DNA of 64,000 nucleotides from Neodontobutis hainanensis (GCA_024349245.1 JALDNG010000006.1:4457001-4521000), one strand, 5' to 3'. Counted from the stretch's first letter, positions 37,501 through 49,889 are shown. A program made the numbers and translations. The notes: a model not told the origin generated them from the letters alone.

Positions 37501-37935
37501 AGACATATTGTAGACATATTGAAATAGTGCACAGTCACAGAAGAGAAGATTTGACGGTTTTAGAAACTTGTGGGGATTAAACACCATTGATGTTCTCATT
37601 TGTGACTGATATTGTATTTGTACAAAACTTGTTCCCCATCCTCTTTTTAAAGGCAGGCACTACAGTATAGTGTGATGGAATACACTACACAGCTCCATAT
37701 GTGCCACTGAACTGACATTTGATATGTGCTTTGATTTCCTCATTGATGTTCTATTCTTGTTTTCAATTAATACTTTCCACAAACGCTGGCAGTGTCTATG
37801 CGGCGCGCCATGCTTCTGTCAGAGGGGGCCTATAATGAAAATGATGAGTTCCCTTTCAATCCAATGTCACCTTTACTGTCACACTGACTTGAATTTGTTT
37901 TGAAGTGAATTCTCCGGAGTGACAGTGGAGATCGC

Positions 37936-38017
37936 TAATCCGTCGGAATGATTTGGTGACAGGGGAAAGTGCTAATCCTCCTGTGTTATTCAGTGCCGGC
38001 CGAGGACTGTTTAATCC
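37936..38017 (+). promoter_or_regulatory. Cluster of three TAATCC homeodomain sites
   Basis: TAATCC occurs at 37936-37941, 37973-37978 and 38012-38017, all on the same strand, with starts 37 and 39 bases apart. TAATCC is the known core site of K50 homeodomain factors (OTX, CRX, PITX, GSC). The surrounding 250 bases are less AT-rich than the desert. A neural enhancer for the LINGO gene would fit, but this is inference. Confidence 0.4.
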
Positions 38018-38059
38018 TTTAGGGTCTGATGTAAAAAGAGATGATGCCAACTAAACGAC

Positions 38060-41000
38060 TCTCGAGGAATATGATAGGAAGGTCCCCGGTCCAAGTCCTT
38101 ATACTCCAAGCACACTATTAGCACAAGCAATATTTACAGCTTTTCCTTCCTTCACATATTTATAGTCAAAGATTCACACACTTCCAACTCTTTATGGAAA
38201 TGCTCAAAGGTTTTCTGAATTATAATTGTTTTGGCTGTAGCTGCTGCGGCTTATTACCCACTCGAGCTGCTTAAATATGGACTGAATCGAAACCAATGAG
38301 AACATGGCGTTTCTTTGGCACCAAACATTTGCACGAGTTCAAACATCTGTCTGAAAAAAGTAGCTCTGCTTTCATAACCTTCTTGCCGTACTAACAGGCG
38401 AAATTACTTCCTAGAAATTGTGGAGTTATATCCAGAGATGAAAGCAGGCCCCATGCTTGCACAGTGGGCAAGAACAAAAGCAGCATAGCTTAGTTACACA
38501 GCTAATATAAAGAATTTTACAACGTGTGCAATATTTTTAATGATAATATTTGCTATCAAACTATTTTAGAGAGGACATGTGATCAGAAAATTTTGGATCA
38601 AATAAGTATGCAACAATACAGACCTATAAAGATGCATGTAATATCTGATTAAAGAGTGACAAAGGATACCTACAGTGTCATGTGAGGACAGGATACATCA
38701 GTGACCATTGGTATTTAATGCCTTTGGAGTGAGAATAAACTCACCAGACAGGGCAGAACTGGCTCTGGAGGTGCAACAAAATGGATCTAAAAATAGAGCC
38801 TAGCACAATCCAAAAGCATTCATGTGAACAGAGGTCTAATTTGTATGAAACTGGGAGTAATTATTTTGGAGAAGTGCTTCAAAATTAATTATTTTGCAGA
38901 CGATTCTTGGGCTTGTATTTTATCAGCAAGGATCTCTCCATAAGGTCTAGACTATATCAACGTGTTCATGCTGTGAGCTATGCAACGTGAAGACAATTAA
39001 TCATTGCGTGGAATCAAATCATTAATGTCTGAGTTGATACGGCAAATCAAAATGTTGTGTTTATTAGCTTGTTTGCTCTTTTTTGAAACAAGAACACTTT
39101 CCATTGTTCTCATTTCCTCAGAAAACCTAAGAAGCATCTGTTGAATCTTAAAATTCAAGGATGGACTTTAATCAATATGTGCGATCAATATGGCACCATA
39201 TAATTGCAACAGGGCCCCTACCAGGACAGTACAAATGCCTCCCCTGAGTGTTGTGGCCTAACATAAAAATGTTGACAACAAGACACCGTCTTAACATCGG
39301 CGGGATTCTTTTTTTCCCCCATTTTTTTATGTTTAGGACTACAGACTAGATGTAATTTAACACCTGCCCTTTTAAAGCACTGATGACTTCTCGCAGTTGT
39401 GGTTTCATGTCAGGTGGAATTTAAACTGATTGTAAAAGCAGCAACAGGAGGCCCCTTCACCTTTATCAAGATGTTTTCCATCACCTCAAGTCTCTGTGCG
39501 ATACTTTCGGTTATGATTTTACACAAGCGTCTATTGGAGATGTGACTAACCCAGGTGTCTCTGCAAACCCTAAAACATGGCCAACATACATAACACAAAA
39601 CACTGTTTGTCAAAGATATGAGTATTTATATGTAGGCAGCACAAAGCAGTCTTATTGTGGTGAATGGGGAAAGGGTCTATGTATCAGGATGATCCACATA
39701 TACCATGAAAAATGAATGAGTTCTACCTCTCAGAACTAAAATTAGACAGACACCTAATATAGTGAATGTCCTTCAAGTAACACCCTGATTTATACGCAAC
39801 AACAAAGTGAGAGGCTGACATGAATTCAGCTATTCTACAAAAAACATTTGCTGATAGAAGATAGGTATGGAAACATAATGTCAGTCGACGCACCGTGGAA
39901 AATCTGATTATTCCTTCTGCTGGAAATCTAAGCAGCTCATTGAAATGAAGCAATGGTGGTTTCAAGACAATCACTGCGCAGTGTGATTACTGTGTGTCTG
40001 TCCTTCAATCAAGAACAGTGTGAGACAGAATATAGAGTGGCATAAAGGATCATCTATAAGGTTTTATGAATATTGATACATCTATTCACTACAGGTAGCT
40101 ACAGATACAATTCTGCATTTTAATATAGGGAAAGGTTGGGAGCAAGCAACCGACACACTTACCTTGCAGTGAGTATATCTCGTTTTAATGTTTTTAATTC
40201 TTTTATTTATCAAGAGCAGAGGGCAGCATTATATGCAAACAAAAATCTTAATGACATCAACATGGCATAGCGAGAGAACTCTGAGAAAGACAGGGAGCCT
40301 GTTCTTAAGCATCTATGAGATGATGTACCAGAAAAGTGTGCACTTAATTTATTGTATTTTAGGTAACAAAATAAAGTTCATTTAAAGGATTGTGCATTCA
40401 ACAGAGTACACCGTCACACACTTGACTCACTTGAGAGACTGAATGCCTAGTGTGGATCAGTATGCTAATCTCTTTTTCTTCCTTACATAGGTGTCTTCTA
40501 CATAAAATACTCAATGTGTTTCACTAAAATAATGAAGGCTAGGGATTAGAAATTTACCAGAATAAAAGTGTCTACTGGAAGAAGGTGTGACTCTGACCCT
40601 ACACTGCAGGAATCAAATGATTAAACGGAATACAAGACAATGACATGATCTGTTTGGACATACAGGGACATTGACATTAATATTTGCAGGTTTACTGTTC
40701 CACAATGCAGTTTAATAGGGTGTAAAAAAGATGTGCATTTCATTTGCCTATATATGAGCCGGGAGTGTGAGGAAAATGTTAATTTTCAGTAATTAAACCT
40801 GAAGTGGGTGTTTAGATGTGACTAACATCGTGACTATGTTACATGTCACATGGTGAACAGTTGAATAAGATGAATAAGAAATGGCACATGCTGTTGTGCG
40901 GAACAAAACGTTCACATTATTTACTGTATGTGCACAGCATGCGAGCTGTTGGAGAAGGCGTCACTGTTTATGCTCTTTGTGTCTTTCTGCAGGCTGTACA

Positions 41001-44000
41001 CTGTTCCTCCCTCTGCCTATCAGTATGAGCAAACACTGACTAAGTATTAAGTGGACTTGTCTAAATCCAGAGACTGCAGGGAAAAAGCAACGTCCCCTGT
41101 GAGCTTAGCAGCATCATGAGCATGCAACAAGCCACATGGTGGAAGACAGGATACGCTGTTGATGGCCCAACAAGGCACTGCTTCAGAGGAAACATGGGCA
41201 GTGATGCAGAAAGGAGCTGTTTAATTGGCAAAGTATGAATACGCCATCACTAATTAGCCGAGGAGAATGCAGTTCCACTTCCAAATCCCAACAGCATCCT
41301 AAAAAACTCCACTGACATTTTGCACTCGGCAGGGTGGTCAGTGGGTGTGCAGAGTGCCACAAATCCCAGAATAGAAAATGCATCTGGCTTGTGTTTGTTT
41401 TGAATACACTGCGCATTGTTACTGAGCTTTGTGTACGCCTAATGTTAAACTGCCTTTGTACTGCCACAGCACTAGTGCCATAAAAGCCTCACCCAGAGAG
41501 CAGTATCTTAGAGGCATGGCAGAAATCACCTGGGCCTTTCTTGGATTAAGTAATACAAATGACATGAGTGTCCTAAATAAAGAAAATCACACCTATTTGT
41601 TTTTTAAGCACCAAAAGGTGGCCACGGTCAGTTTAACATTCGATTTGGGACAGTTATCACACAGCATTTGCTACAATGTGTTATAAGCCGCCTTTCAGTC
41701 TGGAAACATATTCTATTGGATCCAGGTTGAATAATTTTATTTCTATACAATATAATTCTTTACATGCCTCCTTGAGATTTAAAGTGACAGTTGGTAAAGT
41801 AAAAGGAATGCATTCTAGTTAAAGGGGTAAACAACTATAAATGCAAATGATTGGTACTGGCAAAGGTAGCAGTGTGTATCATAAGATTTATGTTGTGTAA
41901 ATTGTTTTCCATAGGGCTGGTATGAATAATTGCAGCATGTGCAGCGCTATATGAAGACAAGTGAGGATTTATAGTTATATTTATCACACACTGTACACCA
42001 AAGTGGGCAAAGCTTTTATTGCCACAATCCTCTAACTGTTGTAGTAAATGCTAACATTAGTGCAAAGTAGCAGCGCCTTGGGTTCTCACAAAGATAAAAA
42101 AAACAGTCTTAATGGATGCCCAAAGGGAAAGGAACGTGTTGGATTCTGTCAATAGACACCATTTGTTCATTAATAATTTTGTGGAAAGCAATAATGTAAT
42201 TTAGAGTAGTAATTGAAATAATTCTCCTTGGACTGAAGTGCACTTTTGGTAATGTCAGAGGCCGAAGATTTAGAAAGTGGTAGGATTATAAACAGGCCTG
42301 TAATGCCACAATTTGGTGTATACTTGCATCTTAAGAGCTGCAGGTTGAAATCACATTCAAATTCTCACTCATGACAAGGTTTTTATCTGGCCTCATACAT
42401 GTGGCTCCACTCATTTTGTCTTGCCTTCCACTTTATCTTATACACCACTCCTAGCTCATTTCTTCTCTTATAGTGACTCATACGTCACCCCACAGCTCCT
42501 TTTCAGATGTCAGATTTTCCACAGTTTTACTGTGAGTCTAATCCAATTCAAAACCAAATCCCACAACGCTCAGCTCTGTAGGCCGACCTTCTCAATGAAC
42601 CCCCTCGCCATTACCATTTACCCAGAATTTTCCTTCTTGCCCTTGACACAGTTGGCTTCAAGGCGTATTTCTAAATTTATACTTTGAAGAGAGTTCAGAA
42701 GTGGCCACAGCAGTATGTGTGTCACTGAGGTCAGTCAGGGTCAGATAATTGGGGCTCTTGTAGCTGTTTACAAATAGGCCACTCGTGGACAAATTTATAC
42801 CTGCCCAATTGTTTTTGTTTAACCAACTTGAACACATTTTAGTCGGTTTTGTCTTTGTTAAAGACACAAGTTTTTAGTATCTTCAAAATGCAACCTATAC
42901 CACACCTTGTTTTGACAATTTTGTCAATATCTTGTCATTGGTTGTGAGCTCGGACTTGTGCTTGAATGACTAGTACCATGCACTGCTCATGATCTTGACT
43001 TTGTTTCTAATAGTCTTGGTCTTGTTTTAGTCATGATAAGCTCTGGTCTTGAACAGATTATATTCTGTACTGTGTAATATTACAAAATTTACAGCAAGAA
43101 ATGAAAAGATTTCAGGTCTTCCAGTTAATTGAGTAGGAATTAACAGACCACATTATTCATTAGTCATTAAGGTGAATGAATACATGCTAGTCTGAATATC
43201 TCAGTTAAGAAACAGTGACGTTAATTATACTGACACTAACCTAATTTTTTGCAACTTTGACTTGTTATGACCTCCACAATTAATGATAACCGCTAGATGA
43301 CTCGTAATTACAGCTGCATTACCCATTACTTAAAGGTGCAGGTTTCATTTTCCAATGTATAAAAAAGAGGTCTAATGCGTCTCAGATTCAATTTGGTATG
43401 CACTCTTTTTGCCTACTGCTATTTCAAAATTATACTGAGAGCTGGTTGTTTACTTTGTCTTGTGTCTAATGGCTTGTTTTGCTCACTTCTGCTTCTGCAT
43501 TTGGTGGCAAGTTTAAATGATATTGGCCAAGACAAAATTTCAGAATGCTTATTGGGAATTATCATGCACAGCCAATTTTGGGCTACATTAAACAAATATA
43601 TTCTGTGTCATCTGCCTTTTCTCATTCTTGGCATCTGTGGTAGGAAAAAAATATCTTTCCTTAAACCACAAAATCTCCAGCAAATCTGCCACAAACCTGT
43701 GTAGGAATCGCACATTATTATATTGTATTACAGGCCACCTTATTCTATTCTATGCTGTCTTATTGTCTCCTCACTCATTGGACAGTGAGAGTAACATGTC
43801 TTCAGGCAAACAGTGAAAAAGACAGCCTTTAAAGGCAGTGGGCTCTCTGTCAGATATGGATTGGGACATCAAACGGACTCACTGGTCAGATCTAGATATT
43901 TTTTCAAGGCTACGCACTTCAGCAAGCACTGAAATTATGTTTTATTCCAAGGAAATTATTTATACTTGCAAACAGGTTGCAGCCAGCACAGCTCAAAGAC

Positions 44001-44620
44001 AAATGTCATTAACATTCTCATATTAAAGTGAGTGTTTTGCCAATACATCTCATATTTTGTTAATGCTTGGTTTGGAATAACAATATCCGTGTAATCATGA
44101 TTTTTCTGGCATCTGCCTAAATAACTTATAAGGCTTTATGTGGCCAGCAACTCTCTGAGCAGATGACCACATGCTGCCTCACACACAACTCTCACCACAT
44201 CGGTCCCTCGCCACGGCAATAGACAACTGGACTGTAATTATTAAACAGGGAAGCAGAGAGGAGCAAGGGCTGATGGGTAAAAGGCTGACTGATAAATGCA
44301 CAAAGACAGAAACAGGCTTGTGGATGGATAATAAGGTAGACCGTCAGAGATAGTTACCCCAACACCAGATGGATGGGCAACAAGACAGGTCGACAAATAG
44401 CGAGGCGGTCGGAATGACAGATTGAAAACACCCTAAACTAGACTTCGCTTTCCCAATGAAAGTGAATTTTCTTTGGATTTTTTCCAATTTGTATCACTCC
44501 TAAGGAGTTTAGTACGCAGACTAAAGGAATATGGAAAAATGTCACCCTCCTTACTCCTTACTCTATTCCTCCTTTTTTTCATTAATTTGATTGGCAGACT
44601 ACATAGAGCGGATGGGAGTA
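38060..44620. other. Gene-free stretch upstream of the LINGO gene
   Basis: No coding sequence, transposon ends or tandem arrays are recognised. Short frames at 41429-41686 and 43375-43704 look like chance. The stretch is probably intronic or regulatory to the LINGO gene if a distal promoter is used. Confidence 0.45.
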
Positions 44621-44630
44621 AGGGCTTGTA

Positions 44631-44644
44631 GTTGCTGTGGCAAC
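44631..44644. promoter_or_regulatory. RFX-type X-box motif next to a candidate LINGO promoter
   Basis: GTTGCTGTGGCAAC fits the RFX consensus at 12 of 14 positions, with exact GTTGC/GCAAC arms. It lies at the left edge of the candidate first exon that follows. Confidence 0.5.
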
Positions 44645-44883
44645 GGCCTGCTCTTTGTTAAAGGCTACATTCCTGGCATCTGATGTGTCTGCGCTGCGAT
44701 CGATAAAAACCCAGCCTGCTGGGACTGATGAACGGACTGGGGTTTTTGCCAGGCCGGGCTGGACGGCGGACTGAGAAAAGGTGGAAGATGTGCGAACAGG
44801 AAGATTGGGAGATTAAACAGAGATAGGAAAGAGGAAGGGATGCACGAGATATGGAGAAGCATGCAGTGCGGCGTCTGAGAGGG
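44645..44883 (+). promoter_or_regulatory. Candidate proximal promoter and 5' non-coding exon of the LINGO gene
   Basis: About a dozen CpGs lie in 240 bases (CTGCGCTGCGATCGAT, GGACGGCGGACTG, GTGCGGCGTCTGAG). The block ends with a strong donor, GAGAGG then GTGAGT at 44884, and the next good acceptor (46578-46579) lies directly before the LINGO coding exon. Splicing the two would give a normal LINGO-type transcript with a non-coding first exon and an intron of about 1.7 kb. The transcription start is not known. Confidence 0.5.
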
Positions 44884-45919
44884 GTGAGTGCTGTGGGAAC
44901 GGGGGAGACTGCTATACCAGCCTCATCTCGTCTATTTTTTGAATGCCACTCAGTTTACTATCAAAGTATGAAGTGAGTCGTTCTTTGTGCTCTTTGTGTT
45001 CTTACCTTGGCAGGATTTTGCTTTGCAGTGATTGGCACATTTCTGAAAGCAGTCAAAAGCTCTTTAAAATCACCTTTTATATCTGAAGCATTTTTAAAAA
45101 TCCTTTATGATAGTGCATTGAAATTTCCCACTGCTCACAGATGTGTCTTGCAGTTTGCACACCTAATTGGCAGAGATAGCCATGAGCTGAATGCAGATAC
45201 AAGTGGTAATGAGGCAATTATGGGCAGCCTCTCTGTCTACACAGCTATCTGTCAATTCAACAACCTGTGGCTGCAGCGAGGTGCTTCTCTGTCAAGGTCT
45301 GTGCCTTTCCAAGCTGTGGAGAAGCACGGATCCCATAGAACATTATGTTTAACAGTTGAACTCCACACTGCCTCTCATTACCTTGTCATTATCTCCCCGT
45401 CTCGTACAATCCCTAAATACTGGCTGGGAATGGCAAAAAAAAAAAACGGCCACTAACAGCTCTCAAATAAATGGAAATGCAGTTAAAAATACATAAAACA
45501 TAAGGGATTATTGCTTTGCTGAATACATTTCTTAAACACACGCAAATCATCATGCACTTAAAGTTTTTTTGTTAACAGGGTGTAATAGCAGTTTTTTTAT
45601 GATGTACTCTTGGAAAAAACATCATTAGGCATTAGGCCTAAAAGTGTAAGACAGCAAAATGACTTCTCCTGGAAGTAAATTGTGCTATTTTCTATACAGG
45701 AGTTGAATCCTTTTTGGAGTAAATGTAATAAAAGACAGAAGGAGCAGAAGGGAAAATATAGTGTGATCCAAGAATGCAAATAAGGAAACAGGGAAGCCAA
45801 AATGACAGTTGTGAGGATTATGCAAATGTTTAATCAGGTAATCTTCACTTTTGTATTAAGTGTTTGATTTGTAAATGATTGCAAAGCCAAAATTTTTATG
45901 AGGAAACTTGTTAGTGCTG

Positions 45920-45939
45920 TACAAAGATAAAGCAATGAG

Positions 45940-45993
<54 letters not shown>

Positions 45994-46013
45994 CTCATTG
46001 CTTTATCTTTGTA
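45920..46013. repeat. 94-bp perfect palindrome with (AT)24 centre
   Basis: Arms of 23 bp at 45920-45942 and 45991-46013 are exact reverse complements (left arm ends GCAATGAGCTT, right arm begins AAGCTCATTGC). The 48 bases between them are (AT)24, itself self-complementary, so the whole 94 bp is one palindrome. It can extrude a cruciform. It could also be an assembly fold-back. Confidence 0.9.
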
Positions 46014-46024
46014 TATATATACAG

Positions 46025-46064
<40 letters not shown>

Positions 46065-46065
46065 T
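46014..46065 (+). repeat. (TA)n/(CA)n microsatellite
   Basis: After the palindrome comes TATATATACAGA, then (CA)n with one TATA interruption, ending near 46065. Confidence 0.85.
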
Positions 46066-46591
46066 GTATGCTTCATTAATTCTACAGATGTGTTATGATT
46101 CCACTTATAGAAGCATTGAAGCAAACACATGCTGCCTTTTCATATATCATTTAGTTTGAAGACTTGCCACATTCACTAACCCCCCAGCAGTACAGCACTG
46201 TACAGACACATGTGCAGCTTATTCACTTTGGAAAATCAGTGCACACTAACGAGGGTCATTTCTCGCCACAGAGCTGCAACATCTCCTATCCTTATGAAAC
46301 ATTTCCAGTTAGCCTGCAACCTTTTGTGCCAGCACTGCTTACAGTTTTACGTAGCTGATATTTCTCTTGCTGCCTTACTCTGCTGTGAGCTTAATTCCAT
46401 CATATTCACCTTGGCAGAAACAAGAGCAGTTAATTAACAGAGAAAAGGCTTGGCAGCTTAACAAGGCATAAAGTGTAAAAGGTGGAAAATGGAAAAAGGC
46501 AGGGGTCCAACAGTTGAAGACAATTTGAAAATGTATTTTTACTGTAGTAAGTTTTTTTTTCTCATCTTGTTTCTTACAGAGCTTAATCGGG

Positions 46592-46645
46592 ATGGTGCTC
46601 TGTATGGATAAGACACTGTGCCATGACAGAGGGCATCGTGGGTAA
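46592..46645 (+). promoter_or_regulatory. Upstream open frame overlapping the LINGO start codon
   Basis: An ATG at 46592, inside the proposed coding exon (exon starts at 46580), opens a 17-codon frame that ends with TAA at 46643-46645. This is past the main ATG at 46623 and in another frame. A scanning ribosome that uses it would miss the first main ATG but could still reach the in-frame ATG of Met11 at 46653. Confidence 0.45.
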
Positions 46646-48485
46646 AAGAGACATGCGACAACCAGCGCAGCCCCACTGCCACTTGCTTCTGGGCGGGGCC
46701 TTGCTGCTTCTGCTGGCCAGCTCAGGCCTGAGCTGCCCTGCTAGATGCGAGTGCTCTGCTCAAAGCAAGTCGGTCAGTTGTCACAGAAAGCGGCTCCCTT
46801 CCATCCCAGAAGGAATCCCAATAGAGTCAAGAGTTCTGGATCTCAGTAAAAACAAGCTACGGATCATCACGCCAGACAACTTCTCTTCGTTCCAGCAGCT
46901 TGAAGACCTTGATCTTAGCGATAACCTCATCAGTGTAGTCGAGCCTGGATCATTTCGTTCACAGCTTGCTCTACGCTCCCTCAACTTTCGCAGCAACTTG
47001 CTTCAGCTTGTCCCTACTGGTGTTCTGTCAGGCCTGACCAACCTTACCCGCCTTGACCTCAGCCACAACCGACTGGTAGTTCTTCTGGATCATGCATTTC
47101 AAGATCTGCGCAGGTTGACGTCTTTAGAAGTTGGTGATAATGAACTTGTTTTTGTCTCTCAGCGGGCTTTTACAGGATTACTTGGACTACAAAGCTTGAC
47201 ACTAGAACGTTCCAATCTGACCGTGGTCCCTACTGATGCTCTCGCACACCTGCACAGCCTGGTTGAATTGCGAATGCGTCACCTGAGCATCAGTTTTCTA
47301 AAACCTTTCTCCTTTAAAAGACTATCACGCCTCCGCCATTTAGAGATTGATTACTGGCCGTGGCTGGAAACACTGCCACCTCTCTCACTGCATGGCCTCA
47401 ACCTCACTTCATTGTACATTACCAACACTAACCTTTCTGCCTTTCCCGGCGCTGCATTGCGCAATCTGCCCTACCTCACACATCTTAACCTGTCCTTTTG
47501 CCGCATCAAGCACATACAGCAGGAGGAGCTCGGGGATCTGCCGTACCTGCTGGAGCTCCGCCTCCAAGGCGCTATGCTGCTCTCTATTGAGACCTTTGCT
47601 TTTGTGGGCCTCAAATTTTTGCAGCTACTGGATGTGTCCCACAATCGCCTGGACTCTCTGGAGAAGGAGGTATTTGGCTCACCAGACAGCCTCCAGAGGC
47701 TTTGTCTGGGTGGAAACCCATTAGTGTGTGACTGCAGATTGCTTTGGCTGCTCAACAGCCACAAGCCCCCCTCTCTGCACATCCTGGATGTCCAGCCTGA
47801 GTGCAGCGCTCCTGAGCACCTCCAGGGGAAATCTCTTCGTGAACTCAGGGAGCCCCTTGTCTCCAGGTACATGACCTGCACCAAGCCACGGATTGGACCC
47901 AACACAACACAGCTGCTCATGGCCGACGAGGGTCAGCCAGCTCGCCTGAGCTGCATGGCAGAGGGAGCACCACGGCCCTCAGTAGTCTGGTTTACACCTC
48001 ACAGACGCTACATCACAGCCAAGAACAGTGGCAGGGTAGAAGTCCAACCAGATGGTACCCTGGAGATCAAGGCAGCAGAGCTGCATGACAGCGGGGTGTA
48101 CTTATGTATCGCCAGTAACCCTGCTGGCAATGCTAGCCTGTCGGCCTCTTTAGCTGTGAAGAGCATGGGCACTGGGGACAGATTTCACTATAGCAACAGG
48201 AGCTATCTGACAGACTCTAACAACACTTGGGGAAATGGAACAATACTGTACAACATGACAGTCCCCATAGACATAAAGACTATAATTATATCAACAGCCA
48301 TGGGCTGCCTGTCATTCCTAGGTGTGGTCATCTTCTGTTTCCTGCTTCTGTTTGCCTGGAGTCGAGGAAAAGGACGACACAAGAACAACTTTGATATTGA
48401 ATATGTCCCACGCAAATCTAATGGAGCAGCATCAGATGTGGCTGAAACAAGCGGCCCACGTCGGGTCAATATGAAGATGATTTAA
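46623..48485 (+). CDS. lingo2: LINGO-family LRR-Ig transmembrane protein, closest to LINGO2
   Basis: Neuronal cell-surface protein of the LINGO family (LINGO1 is a Nogo receptor co-receptor). The 620-aa product is encoded by one exon, as in all LINGO genes. Order: signal peptide to about residue 37; LRR N-cap with C38, C42, C44, C53; about eleven leucine-rich repeats (roughly 62-360); LRR C-cap with C369, C371, C394, C419; one Ig domain with C444 and C495; transmembrane helix about 554-579; short tail with EYVPRKS (Y594) and the family end NMKMI. LINGO2-specific likeness: CPARCECSAQSKSVSCHR, HLEIDYWP, ITNTNLS, and DRFHYSNRSYLTDSNNTW before the membrane. Several N-glycosylation sites are visible (for example NLTSL, NGTIL). 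Human LINGO2 has 606 aa; the extra length is at the N-terminus, and Met11 (46653) is an alternative start just before the hydrophobic core. Which fish paralog it is (a or b copy) cannot be told. Confidence 0.93.
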   Translation: MTEGIVGKRDMRQPAQPHCHLLLGGALLLLLASSGLSCPARCECSAQSKSVSCHRKRLPSIPEGIPIESRVLDLSKNKLRIITPDNFSSFQQLEDLDLSDNLISVVEPGSFRSQLALRSLNFRSNLLQLVPTGVLSGLTNLTRLDLSHNRLVVLLDHAFQDLRRLTSLEVGDNELVFVSQRAFTGLLGLQSLTLERSNLTVVPTDALAHLHSLVELRMRHLSISFLKPFSFKRLSRLRHLEIDYWPWLETLPPLSLHGLNLTSLYITNTNLSAFPGAALRNLPYLTHLNLSFCRIKHIQQEELGDLPYLLELRLQGAMLLSIETFAFVGLKFLQLLDVSHNRLDSLEKEVFGSPDSLQRLCLGGNPLVCDCRLLWLLNSHKPPSLHILDVQPECSAPEHLQGKSLRELREPLVSRYMTCTKPRIGPNTTQLLMADEGQPARLSCMAEGAPRPSVVWFTPHRRYITAKNSGRVEVQPDGTLEIKAAELHDSGVYLCIASNPAGNASLSASLAVKSMGTGDRFHYSNRSYLTDSNNTWGNGTILYNMTVPIDIKTIIISTAMGCLSFLGVVIFCFLLLFAWSRGKGRHKNNFDIEYVPRKSNGAASDVAETSGPRRVNMKMI

Positions 48486-49876
48486 AAAAGACAGATGCAT
48501 ACACAGTGCACACATATCAACTGAAAACATGTTTTCTATGACACAGTGGATTTGTGACAAACGAAAAGTGATGTATTCTATAGTGGCTGTTGATATGAAG
48601 GTGATCTTGTGATAAAGTGGACATGTGAATATAAAAGTGAAATATGAAAACGTGGACGTGTTTATTTGAAATAATGTTCTCATACAGTACATTGAATATA
48701 ATTCTATAACCAACATATCAATATGGGAGTGATATAGTGCTGCACTAGACGTGTTTCAGTGGTGATGTTATGAGTAATGATGTTGTCGACTCACCATGAC
48801 ATCAAGGTGAAGGAGGGAGCCACTGGGAGTGACAGGGGACATCTATGGCTGGCAGTAGACCTATCATCTCTGCAACATGTCAAGACTAAATTGTCTTATA
48901 CCCATCTTAGCTGCTGTGTGAAAGATGTGAGTTATGTCCGTGAGTGTGTATGGGTGCGTTTGTGCGTGCATGTTGCATTCATGTGTTTCATTGTGCATGT
49001 GCACGTATTGCCTTTTTTGTCGGTCTGAACAATTAAAATGAATGATGGGTCCAATGCATTTCATCAGGCCGTTGATTTTGTTAAGTTGTTGTAACAACAG
49101 TATTGTCACTGTTGAGCAGAACAGAGTTCTACACACAGAGTTATAAATGTTTGTATGCAATCACATTATTGTATTAAAGAAAATGCTGCATAAATTTTGA
49201 AATCACCCCACTTGTAATGATTCCAAAGTTAGATAGGGATTTTCTAATCTTAAAGTAGACTCACATTAGTTACAGTGTGAACTGTCTCAGCTTTGTCTTT
49301 GCCTTTGATTTATGCCTTCCAGCAACAGCCCTTTTCCTGAGGAATAACAGTGTTCAGTGGTGTTATTTCACTTGAAAAGCTTCAAGCTATAGAAATGGCA
49401 TGTTAAACCCATTTTATAACATTATAAATCATGGGCAGATTTTCCTGCCAGACAAATCCCTTGATATGATATAAAATACAGCGTGGCAAAACACAATGGC
49501 AAAGATTTACTGGCCAGTGTCTTCTTTGGGACAAGTCAAAGTTGAGTTTTACAGATTTATGGCTTGAATTTCCCCCTCTCATTTTTCTTTGACCGCACCA
49601 ACTCAAGCTTGCGTGTCCAGATTCTTCCCTGGGGCAGTAAGGGGTTCTGGGGTATTTAATAGATGGCAATTTGAAAGTTGTAGTGGATTCTTGTATTGTA
49701 TAAGTTTTTTGTTCAGAAATGTTTTAAGTGTTAAAAAGAAAAAAGAAAACAATTAAGGGCAATTATTCGTACCACAGGGACGTGGGTGTTAAATTGTGTG
49801 ATCTTGTTGTGATAAAATGTTCAAGGTTGTATAATTGTTTTCATATGACAAATTTATGGGTATATTTTCAAAATGA

Positions 49877-49882
49877 AATAAA
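49877..49882 (+). terminator. Possible LINGO polyadenylation signal
   Basis: AATAAA in ATGAAATAAATCG lies 1.39 kb after the stop. Earlier ATTAAA variants near 49033 and 49174 could be used instead. Confidence 0.35.
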
Positions 49883-49889
49883 TCGTAAT

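Larger units (their letters stand above)
31495..37780. other. Gene-free stretch
   Basis: Non-coding; stops are frequent in all frames. It holds a GC-rich island at 32850-33145 and a repeat copy at 34444-34560, listed separately. Some parts may be conserved regulatory DNA, but that cannot be judged from one sequence. Confidence 0.45.
44884..46579 (+). other. Proposed last 5' UTR intron of the LINGO gene
   Basis: It runs from the GTGAGT donor to the acceptor TTGTTTCTTACAG, preceded by a T-run at 46552-46560. It holds the AT palindrome and CA repeats listed separately. A 149-codon open frame at 45007-45456 resembles no known protein. Confidence 0.45.

Noticed and set aside
45007..45456. 149-codon open frame upstream of the LINGO gene
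   Set aside because: No family likeness, and it lies in the proposed 5' UTR intron with no start or splice context. A frame of this length is expected by chance somewhere in a window of this size.
45908..46159. Frames with YIYIYI runs on both strands
   Set aside because: They are direct translations of the (TA)n and (CA)n microsatellite.
47471..47920. 149-codon frame antisense to the LINGO coding exon
   Set aside because: It is the mirror of a GC-richer coding sequence with strong codon bias; nothing suggests an antisense protein.
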